Positions 53,540 through 64,000 of a stretch of 64,000 nucleotides of DNA are shown piece after piece. The notes under the pieces are model-generated. The model had not been told where the DNA came from. It worked only from the letters and a program-made list of their open reading frames with translations, and searched no databases. The stretch lies in contig CP154955.1 of NCBI GenBank assembly GCA_039621445.1, positions 60,977,564 to 61,041,563 on the forward strand, written 5' to 3'. Position 1 is the first letter of the stretch; each line of letters starts with the position of its first letter. The translations under genes were made by a program, and so were the position numbers. The DNA is from Euglena gracilis. Its lineage: Eukaryota; Euglenida; Euglenophyceae; Euglenales.

Positions 53540-53677
53540 TTGGTGATTTTGTCAAATTATTTGTCGATGCGCAAGCTTATGGGCGCAAATGCGCGCACAA
53601 ACACAAATTATGTTTATGCGCGCATTTGCGCAAATTCTAAAGGAAAAACCTTTTAAGTGCAAATTCGGCCGCCTAAG
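53540..53677. mobile_element. Right end of another CTTAGGCGGC-family element
   Basis: Ends GGCCGCCTAAG at 53677, preceded by GCGCAAATGCGCGC and GCGCGCATTTGCGC inverted repeats, similar in style to the element at 13441. The left end is not found. Confidence 0.4.
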
Positions 53678-53679
53678 TG

Positions 53680-56600
53680 AATGGGAATATCCTGCAAACC
53701 ACATGGGATGGACACCACATTTTCCCAGTTATTCCAAGGCGCAAATTTGAGGTGAAGTTTTTTTTTGTTGGCAATGGGGTTTGTGTTGTGGAAAATGCAG
53801 AATGTGTTGAACGCAATTTTTTTTCTTAAGGACCAATGTGGATGTGGGGCGTTTCCCACCTCTGATGGAGTAAGCCAAACAGGCACCGGCCGCCAGCTCC
53901 TGCAGAGCGCAGCAGTCCTCGGGTGTCCCATGCGGAGCTGCACAGCACAGTTTTTTTTATTGGCGCTGACCGCCCAGGCGCTCCTTCCGAGCATGGTCCT
54001 CATTGGCGATGCCACACACACCGTGCACGGTGTGCCGCACACGGTGCGTCTTTCAGTACCTTTTTTTTCCAAAAAACCTTGTGCAGGAAACAAAATATAC
54101 ACCAGAGAAATTGGAGTTTAATTGTCCATTTTGTTCAGTCAAATTTCATCAAAGGACACGGTGTGCCGCACACCGTGTGTCGGCATCCCGTTGGCTGGAC
54201 AGACAAGGAGTTTGCCTGCCCCCTTCCATGTCCATAGCCATCAGTCTGCCTTGCCCTGTCCCTCTCCCTACCTTCCCTGTTGTGTTGTGTCTTGTACAGT
54301 CCTGCCATCCGTGTCCGTTTCTGGCCGCGCCCCACTGCGCTGCTCCAGTGCGAAAGGCAGTCCACCTCAGTCATTTCTGCCACTTTACAAGTCAGCAATG
54401 TCCTCACACACACACACACACAAGTGAAAACCTGCACAATAAATTGGGAACAATTAACCCTGTTCAATTGAGAAGTCAAGAAGTCAATTGAGGAGGGGGT
54501 CCCCCCCAGTCCCCTCCGAGATTTCCATACAAACCTGCATGACCCAGGCAAGTGAGGGGGATATTTTCAGAGCGGATGTTTTTCCAGCGCCAAATTCGTC
54601 TGCGGATCCCTTTGGCACTGGCCCTGAGCCGTGGCCTGTGGCCTCCGGCTGTGATCAGCTGTCGAGCGCCCGGCCTCCGGGATGCCAGTATAGTTGGTAT
54701 CGTGTGTGACGTTGCTGAGGTGTGTGTGTTCCTGCGGTGTGCTGTTTCCCGTACTGAATGGGTGGGCTCCAGCTGTGCACTTATGTTCTTCACCAGGTGT
54801 GAGATTACCCAGGAAAACTGGGGAAAGCATCGATCCTGGTTTATATTTTTGTTCAGGGTGGACAAAAAATACGCTGAAAACATCAGATGAATTTTTGATT
54901 TTGGGATAAAATTTGGTAAAATTTTGTGTGAAATCCATTTCTCTCCACTTTTTTGCCATGTGTCAATTAGAGAAAAAGAAAAAGGAAAGAAAATCCCCCC
55001 GTAATTGTTGTGCGTGTCTCACCCCCTCCGGGGGTTCGCGGGGGCGCGCGAACCGCCGCGCACGCCCCACCCCCTTCAAAAAATCACAGGGGGCAATGTT
55101 CATCCTGACGGATGAAGGTCACCCATATGCTGCCCATCCGATCCTTGTTGGTGTGTCCCCCGACCCGTCACATCTATTCCCATCTCTCTCTCATCGCTTG
55201 GGCTCCTCTAATCGCACTTCCGTCATTGTTGGCTGGACCTGGGGATGCCCCTCGAGTGTGACGGGGCATAATTTGAATTTTTTCCGCACATCATGGAAAA
55301 GTTCTTTCGACATTTCTGCTGTTTGACCAGAATCCCCAACATCCCAAAGTTGCATGTTGTATTTTTTGGAATCATTGCATATTTGCAAATTTGCACATTG
55401 TATTTTGGATTAATTTTGCTCTTGCATTTTGCACCAACGAACCCTGTTCGGAAGAGGCTGAATTTCAAGGTGTTGCCGACCCCATCCCGGGGGGGGGGGG
55501 GGGGGCTGCCTGGGCAGGCACCCAGATCCAACCGAGGTGGGGGGGGGCACTTGGCCAAGGCATTTCCAGCTCTGGAAGCCCAGAAAAGACCATTTTTCCA
55601 GCCTGGTTCGGATTCTTTTTAACAGAATGTACACCACACAGACAAAAAGGGCTAGAGGCGAAAAACAGCGCCAGGCCAGAAGAAGGGATAAAAGGCACCA
55701 AACAAACAGCCACAGCACACAGGAGAGCTGGGTGTTATTGACAGGCAGGGGGCAGGGCATTTTTGACCCCCCTGGTTCCAAAGGCACCAGGGCCCAAAAA
55801 ATGGCCATTTTCAGAGGAAATTGGCTCGTTCGGCAATTGGGGTCCAAAACCGACCCGGGGTTGGTAAAAAAAAAGAAGCCTGTTCGGACTGCAACGTGAC
55901 CAATTTTTGCGGGGTTTTTGCAGTTTCCCACTGTCAGAGGCCATATGGAGTGACTGCTGGAATTTTCCGCCCCCAAGGCGCAGGTCACGCCCAGCCAGCC
56001 TCCACATATCCCTGGCCGATTGCCATATGCTGATGGCTCTATCCCCCCACCCCCGTCCAGGACGGTCCGTCCATGGGCTGTTTGGGAACCAGGGAATTTC
56101 TTAGCTGGAGGGCATCCGACCCCACCCCACACTGGCCGCACTGGCGAATTTTATGTTTACCACCCCTGAGGGTGGGGTTCCAAAGCCTGCCTGGAGGGGG
56201 GTGGCACGTGGAAAGAAATGCCTGTGGGCACTCAGCCAAGGCACTTCGACACCGGACCCCCAGAAAACAAAGGGCATTTTGACCTGTTTTGTGTGTGTCC
56301 TACAGGAACTCTTAGATCCTGATTTTGGCCCACAGCATGGCGGGCAGAGGCTTTTTAGTCTCCCCCCTCCCCCCTTTTTAAGACTGGGGGGGAGGGGGCT
56401 CCGCCAGACCCCCCTCAGGGGAGAGGGGGAGGGGAGGGGGGCCTGGCGGAGCCCCCTCCCCCCCCCCAGTCTTTAAAAGGGTGTGTGCATGGGCGATGGC
56501 TCATCCTGGTGGTGGGGGGGACTCCCAGGCCTTCCAGGGGCACCGATTTCCAGGTCAAAGTTTTCCTTCAACGCTGAAGGAATTTTCTTTGTGCGGGTGC

Positions 56601-59560
56601 CATGCAGGGGGGTTTTAGTCGTGGAACCCCAGGGTGGGTGGGTCCGGCCCGGTGGGGGGGACCCCCCCCCCCAGTCTTTAAAAAAACCCTGGTGGGTGGG
56701 GGGTTGACCCTCCCCCCACCAGGCCTTCCTGTACAGCCCCGCGGGGGGGGGGGGGGCACTTTTTGACCCACGACCGGGGGGTTGTGGTTGTGCCCCCCCC
56801 ACGGGGGTTCGTCAATTTCAGCCTGGGGGGGGTGTTGATGCAAGAAATGAGTTTTTCCCTGCTTGAGATGTCCGATTTGATTTGGGCTGACAGCAGAATT
56901 TCTTTTCCTTCAGGACTGCCCTGCCCTCGCCTTCCAGGGCCTGGTTTGAAATTGTGGTGGTCTGGAGGCGGACATCAGCGCCACCCAGGTTTTCTGCTGT
57001 CCTTTTTTTACCATTCGCCCACCGTGGTACCCCACAGCACGGTGCAACACTTGCCTTTGCCAACGCCAGTGCACGCAAAGCCTTGCATGGGGCTTGCAGT
57101 TCACGGATAGTTCTATTTCAGCGCAAAGCGCCGAAATATTTTTAATTTTTGGACCCCAAAATTTACCCCTCAAAAGTGGGACCCCCCGAGCCCCCCAGGG
57201 GGTGGGTAAGTTGGTCCAGACGTCAGGAGAACAAATTGAAGCCCTTAAAATGCCCTATCTAACAGCATTTTGATTTCCACGGCACACCTACCTCATCAGG
57301 CTTCTTTTTAAGTCAGCAGACCCCCCCCCCCCGGGGGGGAGGGGGTGGGTCCGGGCCGGACCCCCCCCCTCCCGGGGGGGTGGGGGGGGTCCCGCGCCCC
57401 CCCAGGGGGGGGAGGCGCTGGGTATACCTTTTCGGCGCTTTGCGCCGAAAATTTTTGGAAATTGCCTTTAACGGGCCCGATTTTGGGGGGGGGGGGCCCT
57501 GCCCCCCCCCCCCCGGGGTCTTAAAAAGAAGCCTGTACCTCATGTCTGCGGAGCCCATTCCCATTCAACCCTGCCCGTGGGGGACTGGTCCAAAAAAAAT
57601 TTTGCGCTTTATGCCGAAAATTGAGGAAACCCCTCCTCCGGGGGGGGGGGGGCTCGGACCCATTACCCACCCACCCACCTCGAAAAAACCTCTGGTTTGG
57701 ACCCCGGGAGCAGGGGGAGGTTGGTGTGTTTGTCAGGAGGATCCTCCCAAAGGAGCATTTCCTTTTGGGGGACCGACTTAGTCAAAAGGGAAAGTTTGGT
57801 GTGAACAGCAATTGCGTCCACCTCGTTGGAGGACATTTCCTCCAACTGATTCCTCACCATTTTTGAGAAAGTTCAGAAAAATTTTCTTTTAACCCCAAAA
57901 AGCGGCCGAAATTTTCAAATTTTCGGCCCTCAAAAACTGCAGGTATGAGGGGGTCCCACCCCCCCCCCTCCCTAGTTTCGGAAGGGGGGTCCCCCCCCTC
58001 AGAGATTCCCATACAACCCGTTGGGGGGTGGGTCCAGACCCCCCCCCCCCGGGTCCTGAAAAGAGCCCCTGGAGAGCACATCCCATGCTGACCCCGACCC
58101 CAATACATGCGCGTCCAGGAGGGCGACTGGCGGGCAACGCCCTGGTCCCCGTGGGCAGTGGCTGCCTCCGCCCCCGTCCCCGCCCTCCCTCGCCCCGGCT
58201 CGTCGGGGTTTGCGGGCTGCGGCCGACTGGGGGCGGAGAAGGCTGTCCTTCGTGAGGCCGGGCACGCCCACGCCGCCTGTTCAGGGAACAACGCTGGGTG
58301 CTGTCTCGCCAGTTTCAGTTGAAATTGTTTTTGTTTTCCCAAAATGTCCATCGATGTGCCCAATCGGAAACGATGATGGATATTCTCTCAGTCAAATCAC
58401 AGAAAAAGGGGGGCGTCAATATGACAGCTGTTTGGAACTCCTTGAAACCCTGTGGGGAGTGCTTTCGAATGTGGGGGGTTCCTGGGACTGGGAGTGGGAG
58501 ATATTTTGCTTTTTGGGGGAGGTTATCTTCGGTGCCGAGGATTTTTTTTTGGCGCGGGTGCTGTGGTGGGGGGGGGATGTCAATTTTCCCCACCTGGCTT
58601 TCCCGTGCAGTGCGTCAATATTTCTCATTCCTGGTGCGTTGTTTTTTTGGCCCCTGGTGCTGATTGCAAGTGATTTTCCACTCCGCAATGCAGCGCCCAG
58701 TTGTTCACCGTGGCCCCATATGGATGGAGTGGGAGCTTTTGACAACCAAGTCGCTGGTGGAACAGATTTTGGGTTAGCAATGGTGACAGGGGATGGGATC
58801 AGGCTGTATTTTAGTCGGGTGCCGACCCCACCCCGGGGGGGGGGGGTGCCTGCCTGGGCAGGCACCCCAAGGCACTCCAAATCCGACCCCCCCCCCCCCC
58901 GGGGGGGGGGGGGGAGGGCATACGGCCAAAAGTGCCCTAGCACAGACCCGGCGCCAAAGGCGCCGGGGAGCCAAAAATGGCCTATTTTCAAAGGAATGTG
59001 CCTGGGCACAGGCCGAAATCCGACCCCCCCGGGGGGGGTAGTGCCTGCCTGGGCAGGCACTCCGGACCCCCCCCCCGGGGTTGGTAAAAAACAGCCTGGA
59101 TGGGATTCTTGGGTTTTTGGTGGTAAGCCTGCCAAATTTTGGTTCATCAACGCAAACGCAACGGTCAGATTTGAGTAGAGCAACGTATGGAAAAGATTTT
59201 ATTTTTTTTCTGACTGACGGCAGCGAATCAGCATGTTCCAAAAACCACAAACCCAAACTTTTTGCCAGGGTTCACAGCGTTTTGGTTCATTGCCTCAAAT
59301 GGGTCAAAGCCAAAGGCAAGCTCCACGCTCCAGACCTTGTTGTGTGTCCTCCACCAGTGTGGTTGCAGGAACCAACTGTGGATGGCTTGTTTTTCCCTCC
59401 CTTCTTTCGCTTGCCAAGCATTGCTTCCACCATGAAAAATGTTGCATGGGAGAATGTTTTTTCAAAGGAACCCGAAGTTAATTTAACGGCTTCGGAGCAG
59501 GCTTTTGCTTGAGGACCCGGGGGGGGGTACTGGCTAGCCAATGGGCTAGACACTGGAAAA
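53680..59560. other. Intergenic DNA, no recognised gene
   Basis: It contains CACGGTGTGCCGCACACCGTG hairpins (54000-54180), TGCCTGGGCAGGCA palindromes in poly-G elements (55490-55560, 58830-59070), MITEs near 56370-56700 and at 57297, and GC-rich open stretches at 54550-54710, 55090-55260 and 58090-58300. These stretches could be exons, but nothing in them is recognisable. Confidence 0.4.
57297..57535. mobile_element. 239-bp MITE with 8-bp duplication
   Basis: CAGGCTTCTTTTTAAG...CTTAAAAAGAAGCCTG flanked by TACCTCAT on both sides (57289-57296, 57536-57543). The core has poly-C/poly-G arms and the stem CGGCGCTTTGCGCCG. Confidence 0.85.
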
Positions 59561-59799
59561 AATGGATTGGCTAGACCCCCCCTCCCTGGGGGGCGCGGTC
59601 CGGGGGTCCCCCCCAACTGGAAAAAAAATTCCTCAGGCGCTAGGCGCCGAGGTGGAAATCAGGCCTTTAATAGGTTTTTGGCTTATTTTGTTCCAAAAAT
59701 TCCCACAAATGGCCAAAAACTGGCATTTTTGGCCATTTTTGGGGTCCCAAAAAAAAATTTCCGGCGCTTTGCTGCAAAAAAAAATTCAACCATTCGGGC

Positions 59800-61430
59800 T
59801 CCGCTCTTCGAGATGGCGAGGTCCTGCTTTCCTTGCCGACTGCTCTGTTCTGTTCTGTTCTGGTGTGTTTGTGCGTGCGCGGGGGGTGCTTCTTACTTCT
59901 TTTTGTTTCCGGAGCTGGCTGATTCTTAATTCTGCCCTTCGACCTCAAGGAGAAAGATTTTCATCTCAACGAGTTCAACAACGTTCGCCACATCAACAAA
60001 TCAATACAGCGGAGGAAGAGCAACTCAGAACATATAGAGAAGCGGAGGAAGAAAAATTTGACTTCCATGAAAGATGCAACATACCTGGTGCCCAGCGAAG
60101 AAAGAAAGAGTCCCGGCGAAGGCTGCAGAAGCTGGAAAAGATGGAGTCCCAGAAGGCGCCAGAGCACCCAACATGGAACAAGCGGCAGTGCAAGGAATTT
60201 CAAGGAAAGAATCTGAGATGGAGAAGAGGAGAGGAGCCGCAGGCGCTGGAGACGATGACGGGGCAGCAGCAGAACACCAGTCCGTGGCCGTCGCAACCCT
60301 CCCTCCTCCCAATCTCCCAGAAAAAGTTCGAGTCCAAAAGTTCAACGACGGCCATGGACCCTGGACAACTGTGGTCAGGAAGACAAGAGGACAGAAGGGG
60401 AATACCATCACAGGTCCAACAGACTCCCCCCCTTTTTATATGGCCCCCCCCTTTCAGGGGACAAAACACGGGCTATGGCAGCCTTTCAACAAATATCAGA
60501 TATCCAAAGGAGTCAAGTCATCATGGCTATGGCAGCCATCAACCAAAAGGACCTGGGGTCCAGAATCAAGGCTATGGCAGCCATTATTCAAGAGGGCAGT
60601 GGGCCCAGGGGCAAGGCTATGGCAGCCAGTACCCCAGCCTGGAAAGATCCCATTGGGGAAAGGTATGTCCAACTTTCCCCCCAGTGATTTCAAAAACAAA
60701 CCCCCCAGGAGCAGCAAGCCACTGCCAAAAACAAGCCATGGTGGCCTATATGGGGAATCCAGAAGGACAGAGAGGAGAAAGTCCTGGAGAAAAGGCCAAT
60801 GGAGGCCAAGCAGGCCTGAGTGCCACTGGAAGCCAAATGGCCCTGAAGGCAAATGGTGGCCAATACCATCAAGACCATCCGCACATCAGCCCTTGGGGGG
60901 GAGGCCCAAGATTGGCTCGAGCAGGCCCCCCCCAGAAGATAATCAGCCCAGCATTATATGTACCCCCCCACCACAGACACAGACCTTCCCCCATCATTCC
61001 AAAACAGGGGGAAAGCCTGTCTTTGGGAAGCCCTATGGCAGGGCCAGCTACAGCCCCAGTGATGGGGCAGCCAGATGTGACCCCAGTGATGGGGCAGCCA
61101 GGGGGAAGGACCCCAGGGATGGGGCCTGTGGAATCCCCGGACACATTACACCCAGGGGTGCCCCCTTACAAGGCCCTGCAGGCCAGCATCCCCCATTGGG
61201 TCAAGGCAGGAGCCAGCAGAGAGGTATTAAACCTGATAAGGGGAGGGGTTATGGCAGGACCTCACCATCTTCTTGTGCTCCGCCCTCTTGGTCCCTTCCT
61301 CCCCCTTCCTCTGTCGTGGGAGTCCGATTCCGCGAGCTTGCCCTGCTGGAACACACGCGCGCGCACGCACACACACACACCCCCCGGGGGGAGGGTGGTC
61401 CGCTATAAATCACACTAGCCTGGGGCCTTA
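59800..61430 (+). mobile_element. Truncated retroelement 5' region with gag-like repeats
   Basis: Begins with a leader containing GAGCTGGCTGATTCTTAATT and TGCCCTTCGAC, then an open frame rich in Lys/Glu/Arg and Gln. A GGCTATGGCAGCC repeat (60469-60640) encodes GYGS-type units in one frame, and GTGATGGGGCAGCCAG repeats lie at 61050-61115. The leader and early coding resemble 61520-61790, so this is a first copy lacking the polymerase part. It is followed by (CA)n and poly-C at 61360. Confidence 0.5.
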
Positions 61431-64000
61431 AGCGGAGGCCTGCTTCGCAGTGACTTGGCTGGATTTTTTCGGGACCCTGGCTGGGGGAAGGTCGGGGGGG
61501 ACTACACCTCGGGCTCCGCACTTTGCCGTTGTGAGGCCATGCCTTGCTCGCCGGCGGCTTGTGACAGTTTGGTGCGCTGGGTTAGGAGGTCCCGCTTAGT
61601 GCCTTTTTTCGCCGGAGTTGGCTGATTCCGAAATTGCCCTTCGACACCCAGAAGAAAGGAAAAGAGTCAACGAACGAAGATGAACCAGAAGAAGTCCATA
61701 TCAATTCAATATCCAGAAGGACACGAGCCAGACGAATATCAACTCAAAAGTCAATTATCAAAATTCAAATTTGACTTCAATGAACAATGCAGTGGAAAAG
61801 GAATTGGAATTACATGGCCGCGGACGTCCTGGAGCAGTGGCCGCAGCAGCTGGAGAACTTGGAGACGCAGTCGACACCTGGCAAACCGTGGCCGTTCTTC
61901 CCACCAAGCCCCCCACCCCAGAAATTTCCCAGCCCAAAACCACCCCCAGTGACGGCCACTGTCCTGCAGTGGCTGTCAGGACACTGCAGCCTGTCCTGAC
62001 TGCTGTAGTGAGTCAGCAGTCAGGACAGACCACTGTGGCCAGAAGACCCAGAAAACAGAAGTCAGCCCCAGCCCTTGGTGGGCAAAGAATGGGCCATAGA
62101 AGCCCAAAATGCTGCAGAATTGGGCATCCAAAGCCCACATATCAGGGGCATTTCCCCCAAAGGCACCCAGCCGCCTGTGCACAAATTGGCCAAAGGCTGG
62201 GGAGATGGAATCAAGGCCAAGGACACCATTACAGGGGCCATGGGCCAGTTTTGCAAGCAAATCCACTCAGGAAGAGGCAGAAAAGGTCTGTCAAACCCCC
62301 CCAATTCATCTTACACAACAGCCCCTCTCAGGGGCAGAAGGGGGGGCCACAGCACCCCCCCCCCCAGATTTCCAGTGGGGTTGGAGGCCAAGAAGAACTC
62401 AAGGCCTGAAAGACCAACAGATGGATTATGGAAAAAGATTGATACATGGAGGCCTTGGAGGCCAGCAGGGTGGACCCACAGTGGCCACCAAGAAGCTACG
62501 AAAGCTGCTGGAGAAATCCCCCGAGGGACCTACAGAGGCCCTCTGCCAAAAAAGCAGGAAAAAGGGACCCACAGTGGCCCTTTCAATGACCCAGCCTCGG
62601 GAGGAAAAGGGACCCACAGTGGCTCTTTTGGAGGGAGGGGCAGGAATCCCTCCAACACAATTATTTATCAATTCCCGATCATTCAATCAAGGAGGGGACC
62701 CACAGAGGCCCCCCTATGGTATGTCAACCAACCACATCAACATGGAGAAGACCAGATGGGCCAAACAGGGGCATTAAGCCCTATGGTATGTCTTCCAACA
62801 ACAAGATCCTCCAGAGAGGTGAGCAGAGAGGGAGAGAGTGCATGCACATCCCCCCAGAAAAAAATTCTTTTTCCAAGGGCCCAAGCCCTAGGAGACCCAG
62901 GGGTGCAATGTCCAACACCCCCAGCCCAGCCCCCCAAAAATCATCTTGTCCAGAAAAAAAAATCCATCGAGGAAAAATGGAGAGACACCCCCCTCCATCA
63001 AAGGTTGCAAAAATTCTTGAAATGGTGGACAAAAAATGCCCCCCCAACAACATGTCAGCTCATCAGGGATGGTATTCAACCCCCTGGGTCAGTCCACCAA
63101 AACTGTCCACCCACCCAAAAATCAGGACAAATTTGAACCTACACCAAGCAGAAAAAATACCGCTGGATTACGAAGAATCTGGATCCATAAAGAGGGTGAG
63201 GGATTAAACCACCCAGCACCTGATCCCCTGGTTTCTGATTTCAAAACCAGAGGGGGGGCAGACAAAATGGAGATTAATAAGCGATTGCAGGGAAATAAAT
63301 CAAAGGTTCCAAGTGAAACCTTTCAAGCTGGATCACATCCAGCACATTTTTCCTATGTTTGAAAAAGGCCACTGGGCAGCAAAAAAAGACCTAAAGAATG
63401 CTGACTTCCACATCCCAGTGATCCAGGCCCTAAGGCCCTTTCTAAGACATCAGGTGGGGGGACAGACCTGGGAATTCCAGGCAGGCTGTTTTGGCCTGAA
63501 TGTAATGCCCCAGATTTTTATGTCAGTAATGAAGACATTCGAAAAGCTGTGGAGGAAAAGGGGCATCCGGTATTTATTTTCCTGGACGACACTTTACTGG
63601 TGGCCCCAACACCAAACATCTTACAAAACCATACGACACCCGAACACAGTGGTCAGGGATCTGATCAAAGCAGCATTCAAAATCAATGTAAAAAAGTGCA
63701 CCCTGCAGCCCACCCAAATCGTAAATCATCTTGGATTTCAACTACACTTCCAAGAGGAAAAATTACAGGTGCCCCCCCAGAAAATAAAAACAGTAAAAAA
63801 GGAGCTGTGAAAAATGGTGAAAAAAGATTACATGTCAAAAAGGCAACTGGCTGCCATTTTGGGCCAAATCAGACGCAATCTAATGGCCTTGCCCTTTCTA
63901 AGGGCCTTTACGGATGCCCTGGCAAATTTTTTGGTGGAAAATTCCACAGCCCCCTGGGACTCAAAACACCCCATTTCCCAAAGAATAAAGGACCAATTAA
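61430..64000 (+). mobile_element. Retrotransposon, gag-like and reverse transcriptase part (runs off window)
   Basis: The leader is like that at 59800, followed by an open region with repeated GGGACCCACAGTGGCC units (62470-62710). Then comes a segment (62960-63110) with the Trp-rich LQKFLKWW start seen before the polymerase in DIRS-like elements. Reverse transcriptase follows from about 63265. The gene order fits a DIRS/Ngaro-like element, but no tyrosine recombinase is in view, so the class is tentative. Confidence 0.6.
63265..64000 (+). pseudogene. Reverse transcriptase with frame breaks
   Basis: Motifs in order: KWRLISDCREIN, KKDLKNADFHIPV, GGQTWEFQAGCFGLNVMPQIF, then the catalytic FLDD in a shifted frame (near 63575-63590), then NHLGFQLHFQ back in the first frame. 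There is a TGA at 63808-63810, after which the same frame continues KRQLAAILGQIRRNLMALPF. The two compensating shifts around the catalytic site and the stop make this copy inactive as it stands, unless the breaks are sequence errors. Confidence 0.75.

Noticed and set aside
59562-61418. A 618-residue protein as a single gene
   Set aside because: Its first 90 codons come from a poly-C/G repeat and leader; only the later gag-like part is plausible, and two frames are open across the repeats.

Overview
This window looks like nuclear DNA of a photosynthetic euglenid, close to Euglena. Three things point there. The minus strand carries a light-harvesting polyprotein gene whose repeats are joined by a decapeptide of the Euglena LHC processing type. 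Its leader has two hydrophobic segments, like euglenid plastid presequences. Many introns lack GT-AG and instead have complementary ends, which is the signature of euglenid nonconventional introns. No prokaryotic gene organisation is present; genes are small exons scattered in repeat-rich, poly-C/poly-G-rich DNA.

Layout. From 25318 down past position 1 (minus strand) runs the LHC polyprotein gene: presequence exons, then five alternating pairs of an 80-codon exon A and a 125-codon exon B, the last cut by the window edge. From 25497 to 49419 (plus strand) runs an ammonium transporter (AMT) gene, divergent from the LHC gene with only 178 bp between the start codons. Inside one AMT exon sits an 11.5-kb transposon (30673-42218) with terminal inverted repeats, a CAAGA target duplication, two minus-strand multi-exon genes (one with a ParB-like domain, one unknown) and about 25 copies of a GAAGCGG/CCGCTTC hairpin. 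Removing the element plus one CAAGA copy restores the AMT reading frame, and the element ends can pair like the ends of a nonconventional intron.

From 49420 to about 59800 there is repeat-filled DNA with no gene I recognise. From about 59800 to the end are two copies of a retroelement 5' region, the second leading into a broken reverse transcriptase that runs off the window.

Introns and spacers are full of short mobile elements: CAG...CTG-ended MITEs with 8-bp duplications, a second CARGGTTGACG family, CTTAGGCGGC-ended elements, a Tc1/mariner remnant, GC-rich palindrome satellites, interstitial TTAGGG-like repeats and minisatellites. Two tRNA-like genes lie in an LHC intron. Exon borders come from repeat comparison, family conservation and phase, without transcript data; those called approximate could shift by several bases.
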